64,000 bases of DNA from Panopea generosa (lineage: Eukaryota; Mollusca; Bivalvia; Adapedonta; Hiatellidae), in NCBI GenBank assembly GCA_029582155.1, contig CM055903.1, positions 41,089,353-41,153,352 on the forward strand, written 5' to 3'. A program made the position numbers and the translations under genes. Positions within the stretch are counted from its first letter, which is position 1. The number at the start of each line of letters is the position of its first letter. This document shows, one piece after another, positions 44,195 to 54,449 of the stretch. The notes beneath the pieces are model-generated. The model was not told where the DNA came from. It did not search any database and was given only the letters and a program-made list of their open reading frames with translations.

Positions 44195-45110
44195 TTATCT
44201 CCATTCTACAGAGAGGTACAATTATCTCCACTTTTCATAGAGATAGAATTATCTCCATCCTGCAGAGAGTTAGAAGTATGGCCATCCTGCAGAGAGGTAG
44301 AATTATCTCCATTCTGCAGAGAGGTAGAATTATGGCCAAACTGCAAAGAAGTAGAATTATCTCCATCCTGCAGAGAGATAGAATGATTTCCATCCTGCAG
44401 AGAGACACAATTATCTCCATTTTGCAGAGAGGTAGAATTATCTCCATTATGAAAAGAAGTAGATGTATCTCCATTCTGCAGAGAGGCAAAATCATCTCTA
44501 TATTGCATAGAGGAAGAATTATCTCCTTCTTGCAGTGAGGCAGAATTATCTCCATCCTGCATAGAGGAAGAATTATCTCCATCCTGCAGTGAGGTAGAAT
44601 TAATTCCATCCTGCATAGAGGAAGAATTATCTCCTTCTTGTAGTGAGGTAGAATTATCTCCATCCTGCAGAGAGATACACTTATCTCCATACTGTAGAGA
44701 GGCAGAATTATCTCCATTCTGCAGAGAGGAAGAATTATTTCCATACTGCAGAGAGGCAGAATTGGCTCAATGCTGCAGAGAGGAAGAATTATCTCCATTC
44801 TGCAGAGAGGAAGAATTATCTCCAATCTGCAGAGAGGTAGAATTGTCTCCATTCTGCAGAAAGGTAGAATTATCTCCATCCTGCATAGAGGAAGAATTAT
44901 CTCCTTCTTGCAGTGAGGTAGAATTATCTCCATAATGCAAGGTGGCAGACTTATCAAAGAGGCAGACTTATCTCCATACTGCATAGAAGTAGAATTATCT
45001 CCATACTGCATAGAGGTAGAATTATCTCCATACTGCATAGAGGTAGAATTATCTCCTTCCTGCAATGAGGCTTAATCATCCCCATCCTGCAGAGAGGTAG
45101 AATTATCTAC
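44195..45110. repeat. Second 27-bp minisatellite, about 33 copies
   Basis: The unit carries TCTCCATCCTGCAGAGAGG then TAGAATTA. It is unrelated in sequence to the 24.4-30.3 kb array. Variants GCATAGAGGAAG and TTCTTGCAGTGAGG cluster at 44500-44640 and 44880-45060, suggesting an internal duplication. Minus-strand frames read LQDGDNSTS or MEIILPLCR repeats (up to 276 codons); these follow from the period. Confidence 0.95.
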
Positions 45111-46202
45111 ATCACACTAATGTAGAAAATTGTCCATAATTTAGACTTATATAGAATTATTTCCCAATATTCCACAGGAAACTGTCATAGAAGCCAAGTG
45201 CTTTAGTTAATTTTATCTCTCTCCTGGGAGTTGCATTTACACACACAAAAATATGCAAAAACTGTTGTAAACGTCAACCAACAATTATTCATAATATATT
45301 TATATATTTATCAAAAAGACCCAAAGCTGACTAAAATCATGCAGAAGTTGATTTATTTTCTAGAAATACTATCATTTTAAATGTTAATCAAAATTTAAAC
45401 ATACAATGAAGGAATTGTCAATTTTATCGACAGTTAGGCCATAATAAATTAATGGCTAGATTATAACTGCACTGCCCCATTTTCATGCCACCCCCAACCC
45501 TTTTTATTTTTTTTATTTTTTTTTTAAACTACAAAAAGTTAAACAAATTAATACCCCCACCCCCCACCAAAAAAACAACAAACAACCTCCCCCTACCTCT
45601 CCCCCTTTTAAGAAAAGTTTGGATGATAATCTAGCAATTAATTATAATGGCCTTATTTAGTAAAACGCAGTCCAGACCTGTTATGCATACAGGCCGTGTT
45701 GTGTTCATTACTCTAAACATGGTATGGACCTTAGTGAAAAAACACATTTATTGCAAACCCCAACACTGAAGCAAATGACAAACTGCAATAACCAGCTCTT
45801 CCTTTGTGCTATCTAAATCAATAGTATTCTGATACCTTAATGAAAAAAAAATTGGTATAGCTGCAATATATGCAAATTATAGACTGTTTACAGATGCCAG
45901 AGATGTGCATTCCGCAGCCATTATCAGCAAAAATTGACAAAATAATGATTCAGTAATCGCAGGGAATGTAATATATCTCGCACGCGCTTCATTTTATAAG
46001 AAACTAAATTCTTAATCGGTCGCCTTTGTGCCGTGCCCTGCCATTTGAGCAGCATAATATTTACATTATATAGTGTTTGCTTATAGCATGGAGGTATTAT
46101 TTGTCAAATTAAGGTTCCTGTTACTTCAAACTGAAATATTTTGACACGCGGCTTTTGAGTTAATGTACCATATAGATGTGATTATTATCATTTTTCAGCT
46201 TA
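45111..46202. other. Single-copy stretch with C-rich runs
   Basis: 45480-45606 is rich in C-runs and T-runs (ACCCCCACCCCCCACC; CTCCCCCTACCTCTCCCCC). 45890-46160 has mixed composition with several CpG (CTCGCACGCGCTTC, CGGTCGCC, GACACGCGGC), standing out from the AT-rich surroundings. No ORF or exon could be supported. Confidence 0.4.
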
Positions 46203-46556
46203 AAGGAAGGCTAGTATATCAGGAATTTTCAAATATTTAAAGTTTGCTAAAAAAAAGTTTTTTTTCCAGTAAACCATGCCTATCTTATATTGTTACTCTC
46301 ATTGCCTCCATATTGCTTTGATATGAAGGTTGTCAAGCAGTTTTTTTAGTGTTGTCTATTTTTAGAAGAGGGATTTTGTTGCAAGTTTACAACTCCAATA
46401 TAAATATCAATTTTGTCACATTTTGGTGGATTTGATTTACAATGTTTTTTTTTTATTTATGATAATGAGCTGCTTTAAATATTGTATCCATTTTAAAAAT
46501 AGTTTTATTTTTTTTAAGACATTTACACCATTATTCCCCTGATATACTACCTTTAA
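46203..46556 (-). mobile_element. MITE-G, internally deleted
   Basis: Left end AAGGAAGGCTAGTATATCAGG and right end CCCTGATATACTACCTTTAAGG, 354 bp apart. The interior keeps CCATGCCTATCTTATATTG, GGTTGTCAAGCAG, GTTGCAAGTTTACAACTCCAA and TTGTCACATTTTGGTGGATT but lacks the middle ~170 bp of the family (the part with the GAGTCACATGATTTC and TTAGACTAAAA blocks). Confidence 0.88.
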
Positions 46557-46892
46557 GGATTTAGATAAATTTTAGAAACCTCACCTTTTTATTTTGTTTT
46601 CCTCTTTGATCTATGGAATAAATGCCAAATGAATTCATACTGTATGTAAATCCAGAATACAGTGCGAGATCACTTCTGTCTCCACTGTGGTTCTTCGTCC
46701 ATTTTAAAAATTTGAAGAAAGAAAAATTGGAAAGGACTTACATTTGCCAGTCAGTCTGATTTCTGTATGTTACTGGGTATGTTATCATATCAAATGACTA
46801 TATTATACTTCCTGATAAATTTTGGGGAAGCATAATTATGCATGTAGTCGCCGCTTCATCTGTCTGTGCGTCTGTTCATCCCCAATTACTTG
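46557..46892. other. Non-coding stretch leading into the ~160-bp array
   Basis: AT-rich, ending at 46845-46880 with GTCGCCGCTTCATCTGTCTG, the kind of (GTCTGTCC)n-like lead-in often found before these molluscan repeats. Confidence 0.4.
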
Positions 46893-47465
46893 TCAGCGCT
46901 ATTTCTCTACAACCATTGATTGGAATTTTATTAAACTTGCTAGGCTGAATCGCTACCAAGTGAAGATGTGTATATTGTCTTTGTGTTTTTTGTTTGATAA
47001 TTTTTTACAGAGTTATGGCCCTTTGATTTGTTCCATTACAAGATTCTTGTCTGCATTATTTTGCTTTAACTAATAGTTGAAATTTTATGAAACTTGCTAG
47101 GGTGCATCATCACTACCAAGTGGAGATGTGAATATTGTCTTTGTGTTTTTGGTTTGATGATTTTTTACAGAGTTATTGCCCTTTGATTTTGTCCATTACC
47201 AAATCAATGTTTTTGCCTATTCATTTTGTCTGTGCTATTTTTGTGCAACCTCCTTATGGAATTTTATGAAACTTGCTAGGATACATCATCTCTTCCAAGA
47301 GGAGATGAAATTGTCTTTGTGTTTTTGGTTTGATGATTTTTCACAGAGTTATGGCCCTTTGATTGCATCCATAACCAAATCCTTGTCGGCATTATTTCTC
47401 TTTAATTAATAGTTGAAATTTTATGAAACTTCCCAGGATGCATCACTATGATTTTGATCTTCAGG
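46893..47465. repeat. ~160-bp tandem repeat, 4 copies
   Basis: The anchor TGAAACTTGCTAGG (or a variant) occurs at about 46933, 47090, 47269 and 47426 (offsets 157, 179, 157). Each unit has AAGTGGAGATG, TTGTCTTTGTGTTTTTGGTT, GATGATTTTTTACAGAG and TTATGGCCCTTTGATT. The last motif is shared with the array at 40.2 kb, so both belong to one superfamily. The 83- and 77-codon ORFs here are by-products. Confidence 0.9.
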
Positions 47466-47715
47466 AGTATGGAAGGGAATCCAATGAGACTTGGAACATG
47501 AATAGATATCAATGTTTGGAAGTGCAGAGTGAAGAACCAAACATCTGTTCCAAACATTATCTTCCCTTTACAACCTCATTTTCTTTATAAACAATGCAGC
47601 TACTGCTCAATCAAGCACTAAAAAAGTCTTGTTCATGAAGCATCCATTGGTTCCATTGATATCTTGTTTTGAAAGTTTGATTTCAGTATAATGTCACTAA
47701 ATATCTTATCATGTC

Positions 47716-47935
47716 ATGGTCTGGTTAGCTCAGTTGGTAGAACGTCTGACTAACAATCTTGGGGTTACATGTAACATCCCAGTCAGGCCATAGTCTCCAT
47801 GACGATTGGTATACAACATTGCATTGTCATTCATCTCTCCCTGCTAATTCAAGTGGGAAAGATATCAGTTACTTTTGATGTTAACTAATTGTCTGTTAGC
47901 CCTCAATGGCCAATGAGGCCAAATATTTAAACAAA
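47716..47935 (+). mobile_element. SINE-B with well-kept A box
   Basis: The head reads GGTTAGCTCAGTTGGTAGAA, a canonical RNA polymerase III A box, followed by CGTCTGACTAACAATC, then a decayed B box, AGTCTCCATGACGATTGGTA, TCAAGTGGGAAAGATATCAG and CTAATTGTCTGTTAGCCCTC. A block containing GGTGTGCTCGAGTACTGG is deleted. The end is AAATATTTAAACAAAC. Confidence 0.85.
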
Positions 47936-48730
47936 CATCTAAATAGAACTTTTAATGAGTTGAATGAATTGGTGTTCAACGCCAGACCAACTAAAATTGC
48001 TACCATGATGTCAAACGCTGGAAGGATGATTCCAGGCTCACTCTGCACTTTCAAAGAAAAAACATCTTCCGGTAATATACAAAATGGAATTAATGATGAA
48101 ATGAAATACAGAATAGAACTAGAACCTTGCTTTTTATGTACATAGATATTCAATAGCTAATGATATATTTTATTAAACTTCAAGGGCAAATTCAATGGGG
48201 AAAGTGGGGGAACTTAGTGTCCCCCTAGAGCCCCCCCCCCCCCCCCCCCCAGCCTTAAAATAAAAAAACAACATTTTTTTCACAATTTGTAACCTAGATT
48301 TTGACTAAGGACTTCTGTGGCCATCTTTGAGCCCCCCTCCGCCTCCCATGAAAATTATTGGATCTGCCTATGTACAAGTGTTTTGCTAAATTATCCATTC
48401 TCTTTAGAAAAATTGTTAGAAAAATTGATGAAGCCTTGTTTGTTCTATCCACCACGCATGCTTTAGAACCATAAACAAGTATCTGCTATTCCGAGATAAC
48501 AAACTCCATTACAATCTTGTGTAGGGAAAATTGGGTCAATTTGAAATTATAAGAATGAAATTATTTTCTTGAAATGACAGAATAACATTGACTTTGATGG
48601 AGTCATGGCAGTGAAAAATGATATAATTATGTCATTAGCTAAAATTCATTAATGTACCTAAAACAGAAAAGAACCAAATACTAGAATTGGAATGATATTC
48701 TAGGAGAACAGATGTTCGATATTCTGAGTA
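47936..48730. other. Mixed stretch with C20 run and dispersed-repeat end
   Basis: 47906-48145 (plus) and 47896-48153 (minus) have overlapping ORFs of 79 and 85 codons with fairly protein-like composition, no domain recognised. 48190-48373 looks like a dispersed repeat: AGTGTCCCCCTAGAG, then 20 C at 48231-48250, and an end GAAAATTATTGGATCTGCCT, whose inverse occurs near 2.75 kb. No gene is called. Confidence 0.35.
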
Positions 48731-48965
48731 AAGTACAAGTGGTGCGCATGGTGCAGATGTAGAGCATCAGACCAATGATTGAAGGGTCGTGGGTTCGATC
48801 CTTGGCCACGGCTATGTGTGGTGTACTTGAGCAAGACAATTTTTTCCGCATATGCTTAGTACTGGTTCTACCCTGGAAGACCTCGAGGCTGATTCGCCTA
48901 AGTCATAAAAACTAAAAAAGTTTCACAATTGAAGTAAAATACATAAGTTTAAACTAAATTAAGGT
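48731..48965 (+). mobile_element. SINE-E, full-length-like
   Basis: Head CATGGTGCAGATGTAGAGCA and B box GTGGGTTCGATCCTTGGCC, then CACGGCTATGTGTGGTGTAC, TTGAGCAAGAC, CATATGCTTAGTACTGG, TTCTACCCTGGAAGACCTCG and the tail TTTCACAATTGAAGTAAAAT. Best plus-strand copy of the family. Target-site duplication not clear. Confidence 0.87.
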
Positions 48966-49061
48966 TTCTGTTTCAAATGTTATAGGAAGGTTTTACGTCA
49001 TTTCCAACACAAAAAAGGTGGTGAACGACCTCAAAATGATCTTAGAAGAACCTTACTTTAA

Positions 49062-49245
49062 TTTATACTTATTTATTTTACATCGATTGTGAAACAAGTT
49101 CTTACAACTTAGTCGAATCACACTCAAAGTCTTCCTGGGTAGAACCAGTAATTATATTATATGCAATTAAGTGTCTTGCTGAAGGACACCACACACGACT
49201 GTGGCGGAATATCAAACCCACAACCCTCAGATCCCACAATCCTTC
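49062..49245 (-). mobile_element. SINE-E
   Basis: On the minus strand: B-box region GTTGTGGGTTTGATATTCCG, CAGTCGTGTGTGGTGTCCTT, CTGGTTCTACCCAGGAAG, ACTTTGAGTGTGATTCGACT, AAGTTGTAAGAACTTG, TTTCACAATCGATGTAAAAT. The A-box end is missing. Confidence 0.85.
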
Positions 49246-50097
49246 TTCCATATATGTAACTTACATAAAAATTTTGACTGAGCTGGACTCAAAACCCAGA
49301 GGTCATAAGTTCATTGTGATATTGATTATATAATATAACTGGCAGGCATTAGATGACTTATTACATATTGGTGTTGATTAAACAGAATATTTTCTAATAC
49401 TTTTTATCAGTTTGTTCATAATTATCCTTTGTTTAAAAAGCTTGACTTTCCAAAATGTACATGACCTTGACATTTTTACAAAGGTATTTGACCTTGACAT
49501 TGGTTATAGTTTCATGGCAAGGTATCTGTCAAAGACATTAATTATTAACAATTGATTTTACGATTATTTCCAACCATTTTAGAAAAGTCTTTAACTACAT
49601 GTAATTTGAAATCTTATATTAGGAAAAAAAATGGACAATAAAAATAAAATTGACAGTGTTATATTCGCCATAAATAGAAACTAATTAGGCTTGGGTGAGA
49701 ATCTTAAGACATCTTAAGTCAACCCACAATGCCATGTAAACCTAGTGAAAACTTCTTATAAAAACAGAAATACAAAATAGTAGATCACGGTATATTGCAT
49801 GTCACCAGCTGACCTGGCCATGTCTCGAGTAATGGAAATGTCCTAGGCGATGACACGTACATGTCACAGTGGGAGTGTAGGAATTCTGGGTATAATTATC
49901 TTTGTAATATGATGGTCCCTTTGAGCTCGTCTGAATGCTGGGTATTATGCTAGTAATGATGATCCACATGTGACCTGCAGAATCTTGGCCACGATCTGAT
50001 CTCCGGCAAAATCTTGATATCTCGAAATGTGTAATTAGAACTATGACGATGTGGGCATGGTTAAGATTTTATAGGGAATTATTGTGCAGTAAATTTA
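49246..50097. other. Single-copy stretch
   Basis: No repeat recognised. 49790-50045 is less AT-rich and mixed in composition (TCACCAGCTGACCTGGCC, GGCGATGACACGTACATGTC, ACCTGCAGAATCTTGGCC). It may be conserved non-coding DNA; no ORF supports an exon. Confidence 0.3.
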
Positions 50098-50298
50098 GTT
50101 CATACTGATTTATTTTAGCTTGATTACAATGAAAGCTCAGAGCTTATATGAACTGCTTTCGAGTCCGTTTCCTCATGGTTAGAACCGGTACTGAGTGTTG
50201 TTTATGAGAGGCATCGGATCGAGCTGGGGATCGAACCAGCAAAACCTGTAACCTCTGGTTTGAGTGGCCAACACTCTAAATTACACTACCGCCCCCAT
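50098..50298 (-). mobile_element. SINE-D
   Basis: On the minus strand: GGGGGCGGTAGTGTAATTTA (A-box side), GAGTGTTGGCCACTC, GCTGGTTCGATCCCC (B box), CGATCCGATGCCTCTCATAA, CAGTACCGGTTCTAACCAT, TTCATATAAGCTCTGAGCTT, then AATCAAGCTAAAATAAATCA. This is the best-kept D copy. Confidence 0.85.
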
Positions 50299-50691
50299 TT
50301 GTAAATGGTAATCCCTATATTAACTATCTCGCAATCGAAAAAAGAACAAGAAAATTGTTAGCCATAACCAGTGTTGATTTTGAAATAAATTCATTTATAA
50401 TTCCTACATGATTTATGATGTTCATTGTTCTCAGATTTCTGTTATTAGGCTCATATTTTATGGGTTTCTTATCTATTTTTGCTTATATTTAGTGATGCTG
50501 TCATCTTGAACATAAAAATTACTTTACGTGGGCTAACATAACTTTCTTTATATTGCAGAAATAGTTATAATAGAACATGTAAGTAAATAAATTATCAAGT
50601 CAGAAATTTCTATTTTCAGTATGTCAGTTAAACTCAGACTGCAGGAAAAATGGACCAAAATCAAATCAATGTTGTTTTAAATACATTTTTT
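50299..50691. other. Non-coding stretch
   Basis: AT-rich DNA with no gene or repeat recognised. Confidence 0.35.
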
Positions 50692-50935
50692 TTTTAATGG
50701 AGTTTAAGGCCATTTTCAACACATTTCAGGTTATATATGGCATATACAGTTTTACTGGTGGAGGAAGACCTCAGACTGGGTCAGACTGAGTAGAACCACC
50801 GTCGTTCTGCAAGTAAATGGAAACTTTCTCACAAAAAGTTTTTGGAGCGAGTTGGACTCGAACCTACAACCTTAGCGATGAGATGCAAGTGATCTTGAGA
50901 TGGAGCCTTAGACCACTCGGCCACGGAGGACCTTT
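50692..50935 (-). mobile_element. SINE-A (tRNA-Leu-like head)
   Basis: On the minus strand: GGTCCTCCGTGGCCGAGTGG, TCTAAGGCTCCATCTCAAGA, GTAGGTTCGAGTCCAACTC, AGAAAGTTTCCATTTACTTG, GTGGTTCTACTCAGTCTGAC, CTCCACCAGTAAAACTG, ACCTGAAATGTGTTGAAAAT and an A-rich tail at 50692. A near-complete copy. The head TGGCCGAGTGGTCTAAGGC is that of tRNA-Leu. Confidence 0.93.
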
Positions 50936-51081
50936 ACTAAATATGTGTATTAGTTTTATGGTAGTTGTAATCTACCTCGTTATAGCATCACTTCATCTTG
51001 TCACAACTTAAACCCAAAATCCTCTTGTAAAATGTACAAGTCTCTCTCAGGATTATTTGTGCCTCTCCATTTACAGAGGTT

Positions 51082-52012
51082 CACCAGGTTTCGATCCTCG
51101 GTTGGGTCATATCAAAGACTTGAATATGGAATTAGAAGCTTCCTTGATTGACGTTCAGTATTTAGAGGATAGTTCCATATTTGGTAGGCCTGGTGTCAGT
51201 ATAATGTGACTGGGTGGGGTATCATACCATGTGTCTGCAGCATGATGCTCCAGTGTGGCAGTGCTCAGAATACATGAACTGTCTCAAGTAGACACTGCTG
51301 TGATATAACAGATCTGGCAGGCCTGGTGTCAGTATAATATGACTGGGTGGGGTTTCATATCATGTGTCTGCAGCATGATACTCCAGTATGGCAGTGCTCA
51401 GAATACATGTACTGTCTCAAGTAGACACTGCTGTGATATAACAGATCTGGTAGGCCTGGTGTCAGTATAATGTGACTGGGTGGGGTATCATATCATGTGT
51501 CTGCAGCATGATACTCCAATGTGGCAGTGCTCAGAATACATGTATTGCCTCAAGTAGACACTGCTGTGATATAACAGATCTGGCAGGCCTGGTGTCAGTA
51601 TAATATGACTGGGTGGGGTATCATATCATGTGTCTGCAGCATGATACTCCAGTATGGCAGTGCTCAGAATACATGTACTGTCTCAAGTAGACACTGCTGT
51701 GATATAACAGATCTGGTAGGCCTGGTGTCAGTATAATGTGACTGGGTTGGGTATCATACCATGTGTCTGCAGCATGATACTCCAGTGTGGCAGTGCTCAG
51801 AATACATGTATTGTCTCAAGTAGACACTGCTGTGATATAACAGATCTGGTAGGCCTGGTGTCAGAATAATGTGACTGGGTGGGTTTCATACCATGTGTCT
51901 GCAGCATGATACTCCAGGGTGGCAGTGCTTAGAAAACATATACTGTCTCAAGAAGACACTTTCGTGATATGAATGACGAATTGTTGAAAGCGACACTAAA
52001 CACCATACAACA
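51082..52012 (+). mobile_element. SINE-C with internally amplified 133-bp segment
   Basis: It starts at the B box (GGTTTCGATCCTCGGTTGGG), then TCATATCAAAGACTTG, ATTAGAAGCTTCCTTG and CAGTATTTAGAGGATAG. Instead of passing once through the CTGGGTGGGGTATCATAC region, it passes through it six times. The true 3' end follows: TTCGTGATATGAATGACGAA, TTGTTGAAAGCGACACTAAA, CACCAT. So this is one SINE insertion whose middle was duplicated in place. Confidence 0.92.
51187..51984. repeat. 133-bp tandem repeat, 6 copies, exact period
   Basis: GGCCTGGTGTCAG starts at 51187, 51320, 51453, 51586, 51719 and 51852, always 133 bp apart. Copies 2 and 4 share ATAATATGACTG and CCAGTATGGCAG; copies 3 and 5 share ATAATGTGACTG and GTGGCAG. 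This suggests a 266-bp dimer as the last unit of amplification. Divergence is low, so expansion is recent. Confidence 0.96.
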
Positions 52013-52550
52013 AAAATTCAATTTACACGCTTCACACAACTGACAGACTGTTGAAACATTAGACACCAAAAATACAATAAAATAGTTTTAATTTATTTTT
52101 GTACCCTAACCACAGAGGCTTTTATGACAACTACTTGCAATTTATTAAAATTTTTCCTAATATGAATAACAAATTTAAACTTGAAAATTAAATTTAAATG
52201 TGAAGTAATTTCCATCTTGCTTATCTAAGCTTTTATTTCTGCTTTTTAAGAATTTCAATTTTACATGTTTTAAACAATTCCATCCACTTTAAAAACCATT
52301 ATCGTTCTGCTGCCTGATATATGTAAATGTCTGGCAAATTCGCTCACTTCACACAAGACCTTTTACGTCTGCTTCAAATAAGGCCTTTCTTTGATCCAGC
52401 AGTGCCGCACACAGACTTGTTATGTTTTCTTTTATAGCTGCCTCTCTGTATAATCAATTTTCGCAACAATTTGCATTTTGCACATGGACACGTAGTCACA
52501 TGGAACAGAAACTGGAGTCGCTTCCCGATTCCACAGTCTTGCTTTCTTAA
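52013..52550. other. Non-coding stretch
   Basis: No repeat recognised. 52310-52520 has mixed composition but no convincing ORF. Confidence 0.35.
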
Positions 52551-52772
52551 CCCTTTACTTCATAAAGACGCCTTTGGACACCTCTAATATCGAAAGCATT
52601 AATTCACCCCGTATCAGCAATGGGTTAAATATGGTTATATTAACTGACAGAGTGGAAAACAGTGCAGGAAGTGTTCAGATTGCTCGTTACGAGCAATCTG
52701 AACTCTTCCTGCACTGTTTTCAAAGGCCTTCTGTGATTGGTGCTGGAAAATGCATATCTATGAAGAAAAGGG
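52551..52772. mobile_element. TTAA-flanked (piggyBac-like) MITE with perfect-grade hairpin
   Basis: A 222-bp element, TTAA at 52547-52550 and 52773-52776. Ends are CCCTTTACTTCATA and TATGAAGAAAAGGG. The centre is a hairpin: 52656-52687 pairs with 52689-52720 at 31 of 32 positions around a single unpaired base. One 25-bp-type unit (GACGCCTTTGGACACCTC) is on the left. The 113-codon ORF crossing it (52574-52915) is a by-product. Confidence 0.95.
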
Positions 52773-53104
52773 TTAATATCTGGGGATATGCGGAAACAAA
52801 AAACACAGATGGCGAAAGGTTTGGATATTCAGAAAAAATGAAAGTTTCGGTGCTTGGAATGAAACGGTGTTTATACAATTCCGCCCAAAGCTTTGATGTA
52901 TTAATTGATGCTTAAGAAAACACTGACTGTGCATCTAATGGAAATGTGAGAGCTGAGAAAAGTTTTCGTACAATTTGTTAAGCCATCATTGCATATATTA
53001 CCAGTTATTTAAACTACAAAACTTGCATATAATTGAATATATTAGATTTTATATCTGAATTTGCAGGGAGCCATCTTAGATTATTGTGTGTAAATGTATT
53101 TTGT
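52773..53104. other. Non-coding stretch
   Basis: No gene or repeat recognised. Confidence 0.35.
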
Positions 53105-53392
53105 TTGTTTCTTTGAATATTTAGTGTCATTTTTATGCCATTGAGGGATAGCAGATGATCTGTTTACCTAACCACACTTTCTTAGGATCCTGGAAGGTTA
53201 ATTAACCAGTTCTGGAACACACCCATCTTACAAGTAATAAATAACTATCCCATTTGTATCAACAGTGAGAGACAAATGAGAATTAGACACAATGTTGTAT
53301 ATCAGTCATGATGGAGACTGGTGGAGTGGGAATTTGAACTCACGACCCCTGGATTGATAGTTAGACGTTCTATTGACTGAGCTCAAATTTAA
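53105..53392 (-). mobile_element. SINE-B, full-length-like
   Basis: On the minus strand: GAGCTCAGTCAATAGAACGT, CTAACTATCAATCCAGGGGT, CGTGAGTTCAAATTCCC (B box), AGTCTCCATCATGACTGATA, TCATTTGTCTCTCACTGTTG, ATGGGTGTGTTCCAGAACTG, CCATTTCCTAAGAAAGTGTG-like centre and CATAAAAATGACACTAAATA. The tail is CAAAGAAACAAAC. Confidence 0.88.
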
Positions 53393-53864
53393 TATTTTTG
53401 AGAATATGCTCGGGTCCCATTATAATGCAGATCTTGGGGTCCACAAAATGAAAACATGCTATATGCAGACTACTTTGAGTGTGACTATTTCAGTTAAAAA
53501 ATATCTAACAAGAAAGATATTGAGAAAAAAATGAGTTTATCCACCAAAAAACGCATATGGTGCATTCTTTTTTAACGAAAACCACATGATTAAAGATACT
53601 TTTATTGTGGTTTATTTCTAATAGAAGCGCAAGGATACTATAGTATTTATAAATGAATATAAAGTGCAAGGAATTTGTCAAAGTGTGAGGATTTTATGAA
53701 TGGCATTGTGTCATAGTGCAAGCAATTTGCAACAGCACGAGAATGTAGAATAAGTGCATGCAGGGGGTGCAGGATGAAAAATCAGTAGCAAGTAAAAATA
53801 TTTGGAAATCCTTGTCCGGTATGCAAGAATCCATCTGTAAAATTGGTTTTCTGAAACATAAATG
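53393..53864. other. Non-coding stretch with degenerate AGTGCAAG repeats
   Basis: 53620-53765 contains several spaced copies of a GTGCAAGG/GTGCAAGC phrase (AAAGTGCAAGGAATTTGTC, ATAGTGCAAGCAATTTGCAA), a decayed tandem of about 35-70 bp. The phrase GGATGAAAAATC with AGTAAAA and TGGAAATCCTT at 53773-53818 recurs at the window's right end (63958-64000), so a dispersed repeat is likely. Confidence 0.4.
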
Positions 53865-53998
53865 TGGTAGAATGTAATTTTTACTGTTTTAAATATTTTA
53901 ACATGTATTTTTTGTCTTTCGTATTAACACTTTCAATGATATCTGATAATCAGATGACAATAATTTCCCTCCAAAACAGTAAAAATTACACTCTACCA
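53865..53998. mobile_element. 134-bp fold-back element
   Basis: 26-bp terminal inverted repeats at 53865-53890 and 53973-53998 (TGGTAGARTGTAATTTTTAC plus TGTTTT) differ at one position. The 82-bp interior includes the palindrome ATCTGATAATCAGAT (7-bp arms around one base). No target-site duplication is evident. No other copy was seen in the window. Confidence 0.85.
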
Positions 53999-54229
53999 GA
54001 TAACTTCTAGAAGGATCTATGTTTGGTGTGTTGCTGTATAATTAATATGAATTAAAGGCCAGTGTTGATATTTGTCAAGGTTAGTCAGATTTTACAAGAG
54101 TTATGGCTCCTTAAATTTTGGCAGAGGTCCCATGTTCTATGGGCACATTTCTAATCCGTCCTTTTTCACTGAAATATGTCTTCAAAATTTGCAATTTTCA
54201 ACATTAATATAACAATGCTTTATGCTTTA
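53999..54229. other. Non-coding stretch
   Basis: No gene or repeat recognised. Confidence 0.3.
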
Positions 54230-54449
54230 CCCTTTGCTCCATAAGCATTTTTGTGGATTCTTCTGAATTGAAATCATTAATTCACCACATATCAGCAAGG
54301 GTGAATTATGTTTATATTAACTGACAGATTGGAAAACAGTGTAGGAAGTGTTCAGATTGCTCGTTACAAGCAATCTGATCTCTTCCTGCACTGTTTTCAA
54401 AGGCCTTCTGTGATTGGTGTGGGAAAATGCACGTCTGTTGAGTAAAGGG
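54230..54449. mobile_element. TTAA-flanked MITE, older copy
   Basis: A 220-bp copy. Left end CCCTTTGCTCCATA; right end GAGTAAAGGG followed by TTAA (54450-54453). The left TTAA is changed to TTTA. The central hairpin is present with more mismatches (GAAAACAGTGTAGGAAGTGT / CTCTTCCTGCACTGTTTTC). Confidence 0.9.

Noticed and set aside
44235-45065. 276-codon minus ORF in the 44-45 kb array
   Set aside because: Same reason: a 27-bp period. Overlapping ORFs run in two other frames.
47896-48153. Overlapping 79- and 85-codon ORFs on opposite strands
   Set aside because: Composition is passable, but the plus ORF begins inside a SINE-B tail and neither product matches a family I recognise.
52574-52915. 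113-codon ORF
   Set aside because: Most of it is the hairpin and ends of the TTAA MITE.
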